This document shows, piece after piece, positions 1-7,172 of a stretch of 12,564 bases of DNA (positions are counted from its first letter, which is position 1; the number at the start of each line of letters is the position of its first letter). Both the position numbers and the translations under genes were made by a program. This DNA is from Candidatus Krumholzibacteriia bacterium (GTDB lineage: Bacteria > Krumholzibacteriota > Krumholzibacteriia > Krumholzibacteriales > Krumholzibacteriaceae). Below the pieces are notes generated by a model. The model was given only the letters and a program-made list of their open reading frames with translations, did not search any database and was not told the origin of the DNA. Location: NCBI GenBank assembly GCA_026387805.1, contig JAPLKY010000292.1, positions 1-12,564 on the forward strand. Direction: 5' to 3'.

Positions 1-650
1 TCCTCAAGCGCAAGAACGTCAAGATGATCGTTGTCGCGTGCAACACGGCTTCCTCCGTCGCGCTTCCGAAGCTTCTCGGGGAGGAACGCATGCCGCTCGT
101 CGGCGTGCTTCTCCCCGGCGCCCGCGCCGCGGCGCGCTCGACGCGAACGAAGCGCGTCGGCGTCATCGGCACGACGGCGACGATCCGCTCCGGCGGGTAT
201 GAAGACGCCCTTTACGAGCTCGATCCCGCGATCAAGATCTGGTCGCGCGCCTGCCCGCTCTTCGTCCCTCTCGTCGAGGAGGGTTGGCACGAGGACGAGA
301 TCACCCGTCTCACCGCGCGGCGGTACCTCGATTCCCTGGCGGGATTCGACGCCGACACCCTCGTGCTCGGCTGCACGCACTATCCCCTCATCAAGAACGT
401 CATATCGAAGGTCGTCGGGGAGAAAGTGACGCTCGTCGATTCGGCGCACGAGACGGCCGCCGAGGTCGAACGCGTCCTCGCGAAGAACGATCTCCGGAGC
501 GATCTCGATCGTCCCGGAGGCATCACGGTGTACGTGACCGACATTCCGTACCTCTTCAAAGAGGTGGGTGAGCGGTTTCTCAGGAGAGAGATGGAGCGCG
601 TCGAGCGTGTCGATCTCGAGACGGTCCTCATGAACGGGAGCGGGACGTGA
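1..650 (+). CDS. murI: glutamate racemase, 5' end missing
   Basis: Glutamate racemase interconverts L- and D-glutamate in the cytoplasm and supplies D-Glu for peptidoglycan. The reading frame is open from base 3, and the codons before the first Met (LKRKNVK) fit the family, so the gene starts outside the window and roughly the N-terminal quarter is missing. Both catalytic cysteines of this cofactor-independent racemase family are visible: one in VACNTAS (codon at 39-41) and one in GCTHYPL (codon at 372-374). RVGVIGTTATI and the closing segment around TVYVTDIP also fit MurI. The TGA stop overlaps the GTG start of rdgB by 4 nt, which suggests translational coupling. The missing N-terminus should carry the catalytic Asp/Ser motif; this cannot be checked here. 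Confidence 0.96.
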   Translation, partial: LKRKNVKMIVVACNTASSVALPKLLGEERMPLVGVLLPGARAAARSTRTKRVGVIGTTATIRSGGYEDALYELDPAIKIWSRACPLFVPLVEEGWHEDEITRLTARRYLDSLAGFDADTLVLGCTHYPLIKNVISKVVGEKVTLVDSAHETAAEVERVLAKNDLRSDLDRPGGITVYVTDIPYLFKEVGERFLRREMERVERVDLETVLMNGSGT

Positions 651-1270
651 GTCTCAGGATCGTGCTCGCGACGCGGAACCGGGGCAAGATCCGCGAGATT
701 CGCGCGATTCTCGCCGGCCTCGACGTCGAGCTCCTCGAGTCGCTCGATTTTCCGCCCTTCGCCGAACCGGTCGAAGATGGGGACAGCTTTCTCGAGAACG
801 CCGTCGCGAAGGCGAAGGGTGTGCACCGGGCCACGGGGTGCCCCTCCCTCGCGGACGATTCGGGGCTCGAGGTCGACGCGCTCGGAGGCGCCCCCGGCGT
901 GCGCTCCGCGCGCTACGGCGGTCCGGGGCTCACCGACGACGGCCGGTGCGCGAAGCTCCTCGATGAGCTCGCCGGCGTGCGGGACGAGGAACGGGGCGCG
1001 CGTTTCCATTGCGCCGCCGTCCTCTATCCGGCGCCCGGCGCGGCGCGCAAGGGTCTCGCCGCGGAGGGTTTTCTCTACGGCCGGATCGCCCGGTCTCCGC
1101 GGGGAGGGAACGGCTTCGGCTACGATCCGGTGTTCCTCGTGCCCGAACGGGGAATAACGCTCGCCGAGATGGCTCCCGGCGAAAAGAACGCGATGAGCCA
1201 TCGCTATCGCGCGTTTGTCGAGCTGAAACACATGCTCATGCGCGACTGCGGCGTCGCCGCGAAACGCTGA
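647..1270 (+). CDS. rdgB: XTP/dITP diphosphatase (RdgB/HAM1 family)
   Basis: Non-canonical purine NTP pyrophosphatase: it hydrolyses ITP, dITP and XTP to monophosphates and PPi, keeping deaminated purines out of DNA and RNA. The 207-aa length is normal for the family. Motifs appear in the expected order: LATRNRGKIREI at the N-terminus (phosphate-binding loop), SLADDSGLEVDALGG with the acidic pair D70-D71 (metal and catalysis), PGVRSARYGG, GNGFGYDPVF, and the C-terminal MAPGEKNAMSHRYRA. The GTG start at 647 overlaps the murI stop. No separate promoter is evident, so it is probably co-transcribed with murI. MurI-RdgB neighbourhoods are common in bacteria. Nothing appears truncated. Confidence 0.97.
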   Translation: MSLRIVLATRNRGKIREIRAILAGLDVELLESLDFPPFAEPVEDGDSFLENAVAKAKGVHRATGCPSLADDSGLEVDALGGAPGVRSARYGGPGLTDDGRCAKLLDELAGVRDEERGARFHCAAVLYPAPGAARKGLAAEGFLYGRIARSPRGGNGFGYDPVFLVPERGITLAEMAPGEKNAMSHRYRAFVELKHMLMRDCGVAAKR

Positions 1271-1288
1271 ATCCGAGGAGGAATCGCA

Positions 1289-2215
1289 TTGCTTGAGCTT
1301 TTCGGCATCACGAAACGGTACGACGGAATAACGGCCGTCGACGCGCTCTCGCTGCGCATCGAGCCCGGCGGCATCTTCGGGCTTCTCGGCCCGAACGGCG
1401 CGGGGAAGACGACGACGATACGGATGATCATGGGAGTGATCGAGCCCGACGAGGGGGAGGTGCGTGTCTTCGGCGAGCCGTTCAGCGAGCGCATCAAGGA
1501 TTCGATCGGTTACCTGCCCGAGGAGCGCGGGCTTTACCGGAAGATGAAGATCCTCGATCACCTCGTCTTTCTCGGCGAGATAAAGGGAGTGCCCGCGCGG
1601 GTCGCGCGCGCGCGGGGAAGGAAGTGGCTCGAGCGCCTCGATCTCGGCGGTTGGGCCGACAAAACGGTCGAATCGCTCTCGAAAGGGATGCAGCAGAAGG
1701 TCCAATTCATCGCGACGGTGCTCCACGAACCGAAGCTCGTCCTTCTCGACGAGCCTTTCACGGGGCTCGATCCGATCAACACGGAGATCTTCAAGGAGAT
1801 TATCGAAGAGCTGCAGCAGGACGGGCGCGCCGTCGTGCTCTCGACGCACGTCATGGAGCAGGTGGAGAAGCTCTGCAAGCGGATCTGCCTCATCAACAAG
1901 GGCAGAAAGATACTCGAGGGTTCGCTCGCCGACATCAAGATGCAGTTCGGCCAGAACGTCGTCACGCTCCGGTTCTCGGGCAACCCCGCTCACCTCGAGC
2001 GGCACCCGGGGGTCGAGCACGTCGGCACCTTCGGGCAGGAGCTCACCGTGACGCTCGCCGCGGGCACCGACACGAACCTGTTTCTCCGCCATGCGCTCGA
2101 GGGCGGGAAGGTCGAGAAATTCGAGATCGGGGAGATGTCGCTCCACGATATCTTCATCGCGAAGGTGAAGGCGGAAGGGGGCGAAGTGCACGATGAAGCT
2201 GCTCAAGGTCGCTAA
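1289..2215 (+). CDS. ABC-2 transporter ATP-binding protein (NatA-like)
   Basis: ATPase subunit of an ABC exporter, acting at the inner face of the cytoplasmic membrane with the next gene as permease. The 308-aa protein has Walker A GPNGAGKTT (residues 34-42, K40), a YLPEERGLY segment in place of the usual Q-loop glutamine (as in NatA-type ATPases), signature LSKGM (130-134, a variant of LSGGQ), Walker B LVLLDEP (D154, E155) and the switch His in STHVME (H187). A C-terminal accessory domain of about 90 residues follows. The start is TTG, supported by AGGAGG at 1276-1281, 7 nt upstream; no ATG fits as well. It lies 18 nt after rdgB and overlaps the permease gene by 23 nt. The substrate is unknown; NatA/NatB of Bacillus export sodium, but the family also includes drug and other exporters. 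Confidence 0.93.
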   Translation: MLELFGITKRYDGITAVDALSLRIEPGGIFGLLGPNGAGKTTTIRMIMGVIEPDEGEVRVFGEPFSERIKDSIGYLPEERGLYRKMKILDHLVFLGEIKGVPARVARARGRKWLERLDLGGWADKTVESLSKGMQQKVQFIATVLHEPKLVLLDEPFTGLDPINTEIFKEIIEELQQDGRAVVLSTHVMEQVEKLCKRICLINKGRKILEGSLADIKMQFGQNVVTLRFSGNPAHLERHPGVEHVGTFGQELTVTLAAGTDTNLFLRHALEGGKVEKFEIGEMSLHDIFIAKVKAEGGEVHDEAAQGR

Positions 2216-3449
2216 GCGGGAATACCTCGACCGGGTCCGAAAGAAGAGCTTTCTCATCGGGACGATCCTTGGCCCCGTCCTCATGGCCGGATGGATTCTC
2301 GTGCCCGGGCTTCTCATGAAGAACGCGCCCGAAGGCCGCACGGTCCTGGCGGTCGTCGACATCACTCGGTCGCTCTACGCCGGCTTCGAGGCATCGCTCG
2401 ACGACACGCTCTCCGACGGTTCGAGGATGTTCGTTCTGCGGAACGTGCCCGCGACGGGGGATCAGCTCGACGGCGTGAAGAAGGGACTCAGCGCCGAGGT
2501 CGCCGCGGGCGCGATCGAGGGCTATATCGTCTTTCCGCCGGACATGGTCGAAAAGGGAACGGCGACCTATTTCGGCAAGAAGGTGAGCAACATCCGGACC
2601 CTCGAGCGCATCGAGAACGCGCTCAACGAGACGGTGGTCGCGAAGCGCCTCGCCGTGCAGGGCCTCGAATACGCCAAGGTCACCGAGATGCTCAGACGCG
2701 TTAAAGTCGAGACGGTGCAGGTGCTCAAGGGAGGGGAGAAAGCGGGCGGATTCGAGCAGACGTTCCTGACGAGCTTCGTCTTCATCATGATTCTCTACAT
2801 GACGATCCTCCTCTGGGGGATAGCGGTCCAGCGGAGCATCATCGAGGAGAAGAACAACCGGGTCGTCGAGGTGCTTCTCTCGTCCCTCAAGCCGTTCGAC
2901 CTCATGGCGGGGAAGATCATGGGGGTCGGAGCGGTCGGGCTCACCCAGTACGCGATATGGGGGATCTTCGCCATCGGGATATCCTCCTATGCGCTCTCCT
3001 CGGGGCAGTTCGCCCAGTTCGTGAGCTTCGAGCCGGCCACGATCGCGTTCTTCGTGCTCTTCTTCGTGCTCGGTTTTCTCTTCTACTCGACGATGTTCGC
3101 GGGCATCGGTGCCATCTGCAACACCGATCAGGAGGCGCAGCAGCTCCAGACGCCCATTTCCATGTGCCTCATGGTCACGTTTCTGATACCGCTCGCCGTC
3201 ATGCAGAATCCGGACGGGACGTTCTCGACGGTCCTCTCGCTGATCCCGTTCTTCGCGCCCATTCTCATGTTCATGAGGATCAACATCCTCATGCCGCCCG
3301 CCTGGCAGATCGCGCTCTCGGTCGCGATCCTGCTCGCGAGCATCTACATCGCCGGCGTTCTCTCGGCGAAGATTTTCCGCGTCGGAATTCTGATGTACGG
3401 GAAGCGCCCCGATCTGCGCGAAGTCTTCAAGTGGCTCAAAAGGGCGTGA
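2193..3449 (+). CDS. ABC-2 type permease (NatB-like)
   Basis: Membrane subunit partnering the ATPase just upstream. The 418-aa protein starts with a typical cytoplasmic lead (KVAKREYLDRVRKKSF) and a first membrane span at about residues 20-42. A hydrophilic, probably extracytoplasmic domain follows to about residue 185. A C-terminal block of five or six hydrophobic segments begins near FVFIMILYMTILLWGIAV. The segment IIEEKNNRVVEVLLSSLKP just after the second span is characteristic of ABC-2 permeases of the NatB/YhaP type. The ATG lies inside the ATPase gene (23-nt overlap), so the two are probably translationally coupled. The substrate cannot be read from the sequence. A strong terminator follows 35 nt after the stop codon. 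Confidence 0.92.
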   Translation: MKLLKVAKREYLDRVRKKSFLIGTILGPVLMAGWILVPGLLMKNAPEGRTVLAVVDITRSLYAGFEASLDDTLSDGSRMFVLRNVPATGDQLDGVKKGLSAEVAAGAIEGYIVFPPDMVEKGTATYFGKKVSNIRTLERIENALNETVVAKRLAVQGLEYAKVTEMLRRVKVETVQVLKGGEKAGGFEQTFLTSFVFIMILYMTILLWGIAVQRSIIEEKNNRVVEVLLSSLKPFDLMAGKIMGVGAVGLTQYAIWGIFAIGISSYALSSGQFAQFVSFEPATIAFFVLFFVLGFLFYSTMFAGIGAICNTDQEAQQLQTPISMCLMVTFLIPLAVMQNPDGTFSTVLSLIPFFAPILMFMRINILMPPAWQIALSVAILLASIYIAGVLSAKIFRVGILMYGKRPDLREVFKWLKRA

Positions 3450-3484
3450 GCACCGCGCGCCGGCGCCGCGCTTCGCGGGCGAAA

Positions 3485-3519
3485 GAAAACCCCCGCCCCT
3501 CGAAGAGGCGGGGGTTTTC
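3485..3519. terminator. bidirectional intrinsic terminator between convergent genes
   Basis: Perfect inverted repeat: AAAACCCCCGCC (3486-3497) pairs with GGCGGGGGTTTT (3507-3518). A flanking G/C pair at 3485/3519 extends it to 13 bp, with a 9-nt loop. The A-run on one arm and the T-run on the other give a U-tract to transcripts from either direction. It sits between the permease stop (3449) and the end of the minus-strand barrel gene (3542), so it should end both transcription units. Confidence 0.9.
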
Positions 3520-3541
3520 GCGTGTGCATCGAATCGATCCC

Positions 3542-4117
3542 TTACATCTTGATGATGCTGTAATTCAGGCGCAGGGAGAAGTATGAGAAGAGATCCTCGG
3601 CGCCCGAGTCGAAGAAGTTATATTCGAACTCCGCCCCGAGGCCCTGGGAACCGAAGACCCACCAGTCGAAACCGACGCCGATCGAGCCGCCGGGTCTCAG
3701 CTCGGCCCTCGATACGCCGCCGATCGGGATCGTGCCGAGGTGGGGAATCGTTTGATAGGCGCCGCCCCCCGCCATCGCGTGCAGCTGCATCGCGGAGGAG
3801 AGCGTGAAGTAGTATTTCGCCCGTGCGAGAATGGGAACTATCGCGAGCCGTTCGTAGATCTCCTCGTCCTTCTGGTACGAGACGACGTCATAGCCGACCA
3901 TGAAACCCACCGAGAGGCCGTTGGTGAACATCTTTCCCGCCGAGAGGTCGAGACCGAGCATGCCTCCCTGGGCCTTGGTCACCGTGGCCTGCGTGAAGGC
4001 CGCTCCGATGTCGGCGACGTACTGTTTCCGCACCGCCTGTCCGGAAGCCGTACCCGAATAGACGACGCAGCACAGAAGAAGCGCGCCCGCGATCGAGAGA
4101 GTCTTTATCGTTTTCAA
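3542..4117 (-). CDS. small outer-membrane beta-barrel protein, function unknown
   Basis: I do not recognise a named family. The N-terminus is a signal peptide (basic KTIK, then SIAGALLLCCVVYSG, probable cleavage after TASG or TASGQA). About 165 mature residues follow with alternating hydrophobic and polar residues and aromatic girdles (YVADIGAAF, VGFMVGYDVVSY, ARAKYYFTL, SLRLNYSIIKM), as in 8-stranded barrels of the OmpA/OmpW type. The last residue is Met rather than Phe. The start is uncertain. The frame is open to a TTG at 4144 with weak Shine-Dalgarno support. An ATG at 4121-4123 directly touches GGAGG (0-nt spacing). The TTG at 4115-4117 has GGAGG (4124-4128) at an ideal 6 nt and is preferred. 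The gene lies downstream of the lipoprotein gene on the same strand and may share its promoter. Confidence 0.8.
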   Translation of the reverse strand: MKTIKTLSIAGALLLCCVVYSGTASGQAVRKQYVADIGAAFTQATVTKAQGGMLGLDLSAGKMFTNGLSVGFMVGYDVVSYQKDEEIYERLAIVPILARAKYYFTLSSAMQLHAMAGGGAYQTIPHLGTIPIGGVSRAELRPGGSIGVGFDWWVFGSQGLGAEFEYNFFDSGAEDLFSYFSLRLNYSIIKM

Positions 4118-4177
4118 TTCCATCCTCCGCCGAAATTGTCTCAACGGTCTCTTGCGCTGAACTCACGTTCTATACTC

Positions 4178-4195
4178 AACGGGGGGAGCCCCGTT
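4178..4195 (-). other. hairpin between lipoprotein and barrel genes
   Basis: AACGGGG (4178-4184) and CCCCGTT (4189-4195) form a perfect 7-bp stem with a 4-nt loop, 13 nt after the lipoprotein stop codon. No T-run follows on either strand, so it is not a standard intrinsic terminator. It could protect the 3' end of the lipoprotein mRNA, or partly attenuate transcription into the barrel gene. Confidence 0.5.
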
Positions 4196-4207
4196 AATCG
4201 CGATTCC

Positions 4208-4834
4208 TTATCGCGCGGACGCCGACGGAGCCGGCGGCGTGACAGGCACGTAGATGTAGCCCGGAGCCCAATTGATCTCGATGAGCTGGCCGATTGCGAC
4301 GTCAATATCGGTCACGGTTTCCTTGATCTCATCCCGGTCGTAATTGACCTGGATATCCCAGCAACCCGCTCCGAGCTGGATCGTTCGCGTGGATCCCGGA
4401 GGGATCGTTCTCTTTTCTTCGAGGAGATTCGGGCCGAAATCGGCGGCGCCGCACGCTCTTGCCGCGATCTCGTTCACCGTGCGATTGTGAATATTCGTGA
4501 AGATCAAGGCGCCGGCGTCGTCGGTTATCCGGAACGTCGTCGTTTCTCCGCTCTTGACCGCAATTTCTTCGCTGAAGGCGCGCCTGGTCGTCGCGTAGCC
4601 CGCGACAATGACGGGCACGTGATCGGGACCGATGACCGCGAGGCTCTTTCCGATGTAAACGGTCGTCTCGTACGAATCCTGCGGGTCGATCGTCACCTGA
4701 GTGCCGTCCACGGATCCGGAGAATTCCGTCACGGCGCTATTTTTGATGACCAGAGTTCCTTCCTGCGAGCATCCCGAAAAGCCCGCGGCGAATATGGCCA
4801 AGGCGATCAACGCGCGGATACTGAACTTGGTCAT
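4208..4834 (-). CDS. secreted lipoprotein, function unknown
   Basis: A 208-aa lipoprotein: a basic start (MTKFSIR), a hydrophobic stretch (ALIALAIFAAG) and a lipobox-like FSGC with lipidated C22. Ser at +2 gives no inner-membrane retention signal, so the outer membrane is likely. The mature part looks like two related beta-rich halves: one opening with GTLVIKNSAV (about 26-100) and one with ALIFTNIHNRTVNEI (about 109-190). The second half contains PNLLEE, TIPPGSTRTI and GCWDIQVNYD, a pattern I recall from small uncharacterised beta-sandwich lipoproteins. C128 and C158 could form a disulphide. The C-terminus is a short Pro/Ala/Ser tail. The ATG is set by GGAGG at 4839-4843. It has its own strong promoter and is transcribed ahead of the barrel gene. 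No function is assigned. Confidence 0.85.
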   Translation of the reverse strand: MTKFSIRALIALAIFAAGFSGCSQEGTLVIKNSAVTEFSGSVDGTQVTIDPQDSYETTVYIGKSLAVIGPDHVPVIVAGYATTRRAFSEEIAVKSGETTTFRITDDAGALIFTNIHNRTVNEIAARACGAADFGPNLLEEKRTIPPGSTRTIQLGAGCWDIQVNYDRDEIKETVTDIDVAIGQLIEINWAPGYIYVPVTPPAPSASAR

Positions 4835-4873
4835 GGTTCCTCCTTTAGACCACTTTCCATTGCAATAATAGGA

Positions 4874-4902
4874 AAGATATCATTGCGGGGGACCGATGTC
4901 AA
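4874..4902 (-). promoter_or_regulatory. sigma70-type promoter of the lipoprotein gene
   Basis: Read on the minus strand: a perfect -35 TTGACA (4902-4897), a 17-nt spacer and -10 TATCTT (4879-4874), preceded by TG one base away (an extended -10). The predicted transcript starts near 4867, giving a leader of about 33 nt before the ATG at 4834. This is the closest match to the housekeeping consensus in the window. Confidence 0.8.
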
Positions 4903-4999
4903 TTTCGCATTTTCTTGTGTTTAAGTCCCTGTTTCGGTTACCGTAAGGTCTTCGGGGGGCCTGTTGTTCGCGCGGATTCGACAGGAGGCGGTTCGAGCG

Positions 5000-6235
5000 G
5001 TGCGCATCCTCATGGTTCAGACCTTTTACTACCATCGCGGCGGCGATTCGACCTATATGCTTTCCCTCTCGAAATTGCTCGAGGAAAAGGGGCACGAGGT
5101 CGTACCGTTCGCGATGGAGAATCCCCGGAATCTCCCGTCCCCGTATGCGCGTTTCTTCGTGAGCGAGATCGATTTCCCCGAGCTCCTGCGCAGATCTTCG
5201 CCGGGGGCCGCGTGGAAGGTCGCGACAAGGAGCATCCACAACGGCGAAGCGCGGCGAAAGATCGCCGCCCTCGCCGACGAGGTGAAGCCCGACGTGGCGC
5301 ATTTCCATAACATACACGCGCATCTCACGGCGTCGATCGTTTCCCCGCTCCGCAAACGCGGCGTGCCGATCGTATGGACGCTTCACGATTACCGGCTCAT
5401 CTGCCCCAATACGTCGCTCCTGAGCAGAGGGGAGATCTGCGAGCGCTGCATCCCGAACCGCTTCTAACAGGCGATCTTCCAGCGATGCAAGAAGGGAAGC
5501 CTTGCGGCGAGCTGTGCGGCGATGCTTTCGACGCTCTACGATCGGTTCGAACGCCTTCCTTCGCGAATCAACCGCTTCATCACGCCGAGCAATTTTCTGA
5601 AGTCGAAGCTCCTCGAGGGAGGATTCGATCCGGCGCGGATCGACTGCGTCCCGAATTTCGCGGACCTCGCCGGTTTCGCGGGGCTTCCCGAAAAGGATTA
5701 TTTCTGCTACGTCGGAAGACTCTCGCAGGAGAAAGGGCTCGACGTTCTCATCCGGGCGATGGCGTCTCTCGACGCGGGACGCCTCCTCGTCGTCGGGGAC
5801 GGGCCCGAGGCGGAGAGTCTCAAGGCGCTGGCGCGGGAGCTCGGCGCGAACCGCGTGGAGTTCGCGGGATACCGGCGCGGCGAGGAGTTGAGGAGGATCA
5901 TCGCCGAATCGCAGTTCGTCGTTCTTCCTTCCCGCTGGTACGAGAATCTTCCGTACACCGTGATGGAGGCGTTCGCCTCATCGAAGGCGGTCGTCGCCTC
6001 GCGGATCGGGGGCATTCCCGAGATGGTGGATGACGGAGTGAACGGGCTTCTCGCTCCCGCGGGAGACGCCGGCGCCCTCGCCGCCGCGTTGCGGCGGATG
6101 CTCGGCGACCGTCGCGTTCGCGAGGAGATGGGACGGCGCGGGCGCGAGAAGGCCGAGCGGCACTACGGGCGGGAGAAACACTACGGAGAGATAGAGAGAA
6201 TATATCGCGAGGTGACCACCGGGAAGCGGGCTTGA
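5000..6235 (+). pseudogene. family 4 glycosyltransferase interrupted by in-frame TAA
   Basis: A GT-B fold glycosyltransferase (GT4), probably for surface polysaccharide or lipopolysaccharide at the cytoplasmic membrane. The preferred start is GTG 5000 (RILMVQTFYYHRGGDST follows), with AGGAGG at 4983-4988. The frame runs 411 codons, normal for the family, but codon 156 (5465-5467) is TAA. The N-terminal half has HRGGDSTYML, DVAHFHNIHAHL, TLHDYRLICPN and a Cys cluster (CERC, then RCKKGSLAASC) that spans the stop. The C-terminal half has YVGRLSQEKGLDVLI, GDGPE and the EX7E motif (E315, E323), ending in IGGIPEMVDDGVNGLL. The frame is identical before and after the stop, with no frameshift. The position NRF-stop-QAIFQRCKKGS is often aromatic in relatives, so Tyr (TAC or TAT) to TAA is likely. 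The second half has an ATG at 5522 but no convincing ribosome binding site. Recent inactivation or a sequence error fits best. Confidence 0.88.
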
Positions 6236-6260
6236 AGCGGCGCGCAATTGCCCGTATATT
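6232..6260 (+). promoter_or_regulatory. probable promoter of tRNA-Pro and downstream genes
   Basis: TTGAAG (6232-6237, matching TTGACA at four of six), an exact 17-nt spacer, then TATATT (6255-6260, five of six to TATAAT). Transcription should begin near 6267, about 36 nt before the mature tRNA. The -35 hexamer overlaps the stop codon of the glycosyltransferase. Confidence 0.65.
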
Positions 6261-6302
6261 CGGCATGTTCCCCGCGGACGGCATTACATAACGTGAACGT
6301 GT

Positions 6303-6380
6303 CGGGGCGTAGCGCAGTCCGGTTAGCGCGCCTGCCTTGGGCGCAGGAGGTCGCTGGTTCGAATCCAGTCGCCCCGACCA
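6303..6380 (+). tRNA. tRNA-Pro (TGG anticodon)
   Basis: A complete 78-nt cloverleaf can be folded. The acceptor CGGGGCG (6303-6309) pairs with CGCCCCG, followed by A and an encoded CCA (6378-6380). The D arm is GCGC with a 10-nt loop containing GG. The anticodon arm CCTGC/GCAGG has loop CTTGGGC, so positions 34-36 read TGG, for proline. The variable loop is 5 nt (AGGTC). The T arm has loop TTCGAAT. The next gene starts only 25 nt downstream and no terminator lies between, so the tRNA may be cut from a longer mRNA. Confidence 0.97.
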
Positions 6381-6405
6381 TTTATCCCGGCGGGAGGTGC
6401 AGGGA

Positions 6406-6846
6406 ATGAAGAAAGCGGATCATGCGGCGTCGGTTTTCGCGGATGGCTTCAACTGCGCGCAGGCGACTTTTTCAACCGTCGCGCCCGGGCTCGGGCTGGA
6501 TGAGGAGACGGCCGCGAGGATCGCGACCGCTTTCGGCGGCGGGATGGCGCGCATGGGGGGGACGTGCGGCGTCGTGACGGGAGCGTTCATGGCGCTCGGG
6601 CTCGCGCGCGGGAGCGCCCGCCCCGCGGACAAGGAAACGAAAGAGAAAACGTACGTCATCGCCCTCGAGTTCGTGAAGCGGTTCATGGCGCGGAACGGCT
6701 CGATCGCGTGCCGCGATCTCCTCGGCTGCGATATCGGCACGCACGAGGGGCACGAGCGCGCGAAGCAGCTGGGCCTGTTCGGCACCGTGTGCTCGAAGCT
6801 CGTGAAGGACTCGGTGGAGATACTGGAAGAAATGCTCTCGGAATGA
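6406..6846 (+). CDS. C_GCAxxG_C_C family cysteine protein (putative redox)
   Basis: A 146-aa soluble protein with no signal peptide. It matches the C_GCAxxG_C_C family, named for its spaced cysteines and thought to be redox-active or metal-binding; the exact reaction is not established. The conserved cysteines are C17 (FNCAQA), C54 (GGTCGVVTGAFMALGL), C102 and C108 (ACRDLLGC) and C129 (VCSKLV), separated by helical stretches rich in Ala and Gly. The ATG at 6406 is chosen because GGGAGG lies 8 nt upstream (6392-6397). The frame runs further upstream, but that would enter the tRNA gene. A small membrane protein gene begins 13 nt after its stop, suggesting a shared transcript. Confidence 0.9.
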   Translation: MKKADHAASVFADGFNCAQATFSTVAPGLGLDEETAARIATAFGGGMARMGGTCGVVTGAFMALGLARGSARPADKETKEKTYVIALEFVKRFMARNGSIACRDLLGCDIGTHEGHERAKQLGLFGTVCSKLVKDSVEILEEMLSE

Positions 6847-6859
6847 AGGGGGGTTCTCG

Positions 6860-7153
6860 ATGACGGCATTCTGCGCTCCGGGTTCCGTGGCGACGATGGT
6901 TCTCGTGGGAGCCGCCGGCGGCGCCGTGCGGGCGCTCGTCGGAATCCTCAAGTACATGGAGCGGAACAAGCGCAACGAGAAGCTGCGCGTCGGGTATATG
7001 CTGTTCTCCGTATTCGTCTCGGCGGCCTTAGGGGGCTTCGCGGGCGCGCTCTGCGAAGGCAACTGGAAGATCGCCGGGCTCGCGGGATACGCGGGAACGG
7101 ATTTCATCGAGAGCCTGTACAAGATCAAGAGGAGCCAGGGGCTCGAAACCTGA
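6860..7153 (+). CDS. small holin-like membrane protein
   Basis: A 97-aa membrane protein, not assigned to a family with confidence. There is a hydrophobic Gly-rich segment at about residues 10-30 (VATMVLVGAAGGAVRALVGI), a basic loop with many Lys and Arg (KYMERNKRNEKLRVG), a clear span at about 45-66 (YMLFSVFVSAALGGFAGALC), a shorter hydrophobic segment (AGLAGYAGTDFIESL) and a basic tail. The order GG-x-VR, basic loop, SA-GG-AGALC, AGYAG resembles LydA-type phage holins (holin superfamily III), but no endolysin or phage gene is nearby. The ATG is supported by an AAGGGGGG run at 6846-6853. It lies 13 nt after the cysteine-protein gene and 19 nt before porin A, probably in one operon. A chromosomal small membrane protein of unknown role is equally possible. 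Confidence 0.75.
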   Translation: MTAFCAPGSVATMVLVGAAGGAVRALVGILKYMERNKRNEKLRVGYMLFSVFVSAALGGFAGALCEGNWKIAGLAGYAGTDFIESLYKIKRSQGLET

Positions 7154-7172
7154 GGCCAAGGAGGTTCCCTTC

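Noticed and set aside
380..2365. 661-codon open frame on the minus strand
   Set aside because: It is antisense to murI, rdgB and the ABC ATPase gene, all of which have full catalytic motifs. Long antisense frames are expected in GC-rich coding DNA, and the translation is Arg/Glu-rich with no recognisable domain.
3542..4117. Barrel protein as a lipoprotein
   Set aside because: The LLLCC in its signal peptide does not match a lipobox. Cleavage later, near TASGQA, is more likely.
3740..4924. 394-codon open frame on the plus strand
   Set aside because: It lies opposite the barrel and lipoprotein genes, which have signal peptides, ribosome binding sites and a promoter. It also runs through that promoter.
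5465..5467. TAA as a recoded sense codon
   Set aside because: Several intact genes here end in TAA (ABC ATPase, phoB, barrel gene, lipoprotein) and none carries an internal TAA, so a changed genetic code is unlikely. No recoding structure was apparent.
6337..6405. N-terminal extension of the cysteine protein into the tRNA
   Set aside because: The frame is open by chance through the tRNA. The ATG at 6406 has a proper ribosome binding site and a family-typical N-terminus.
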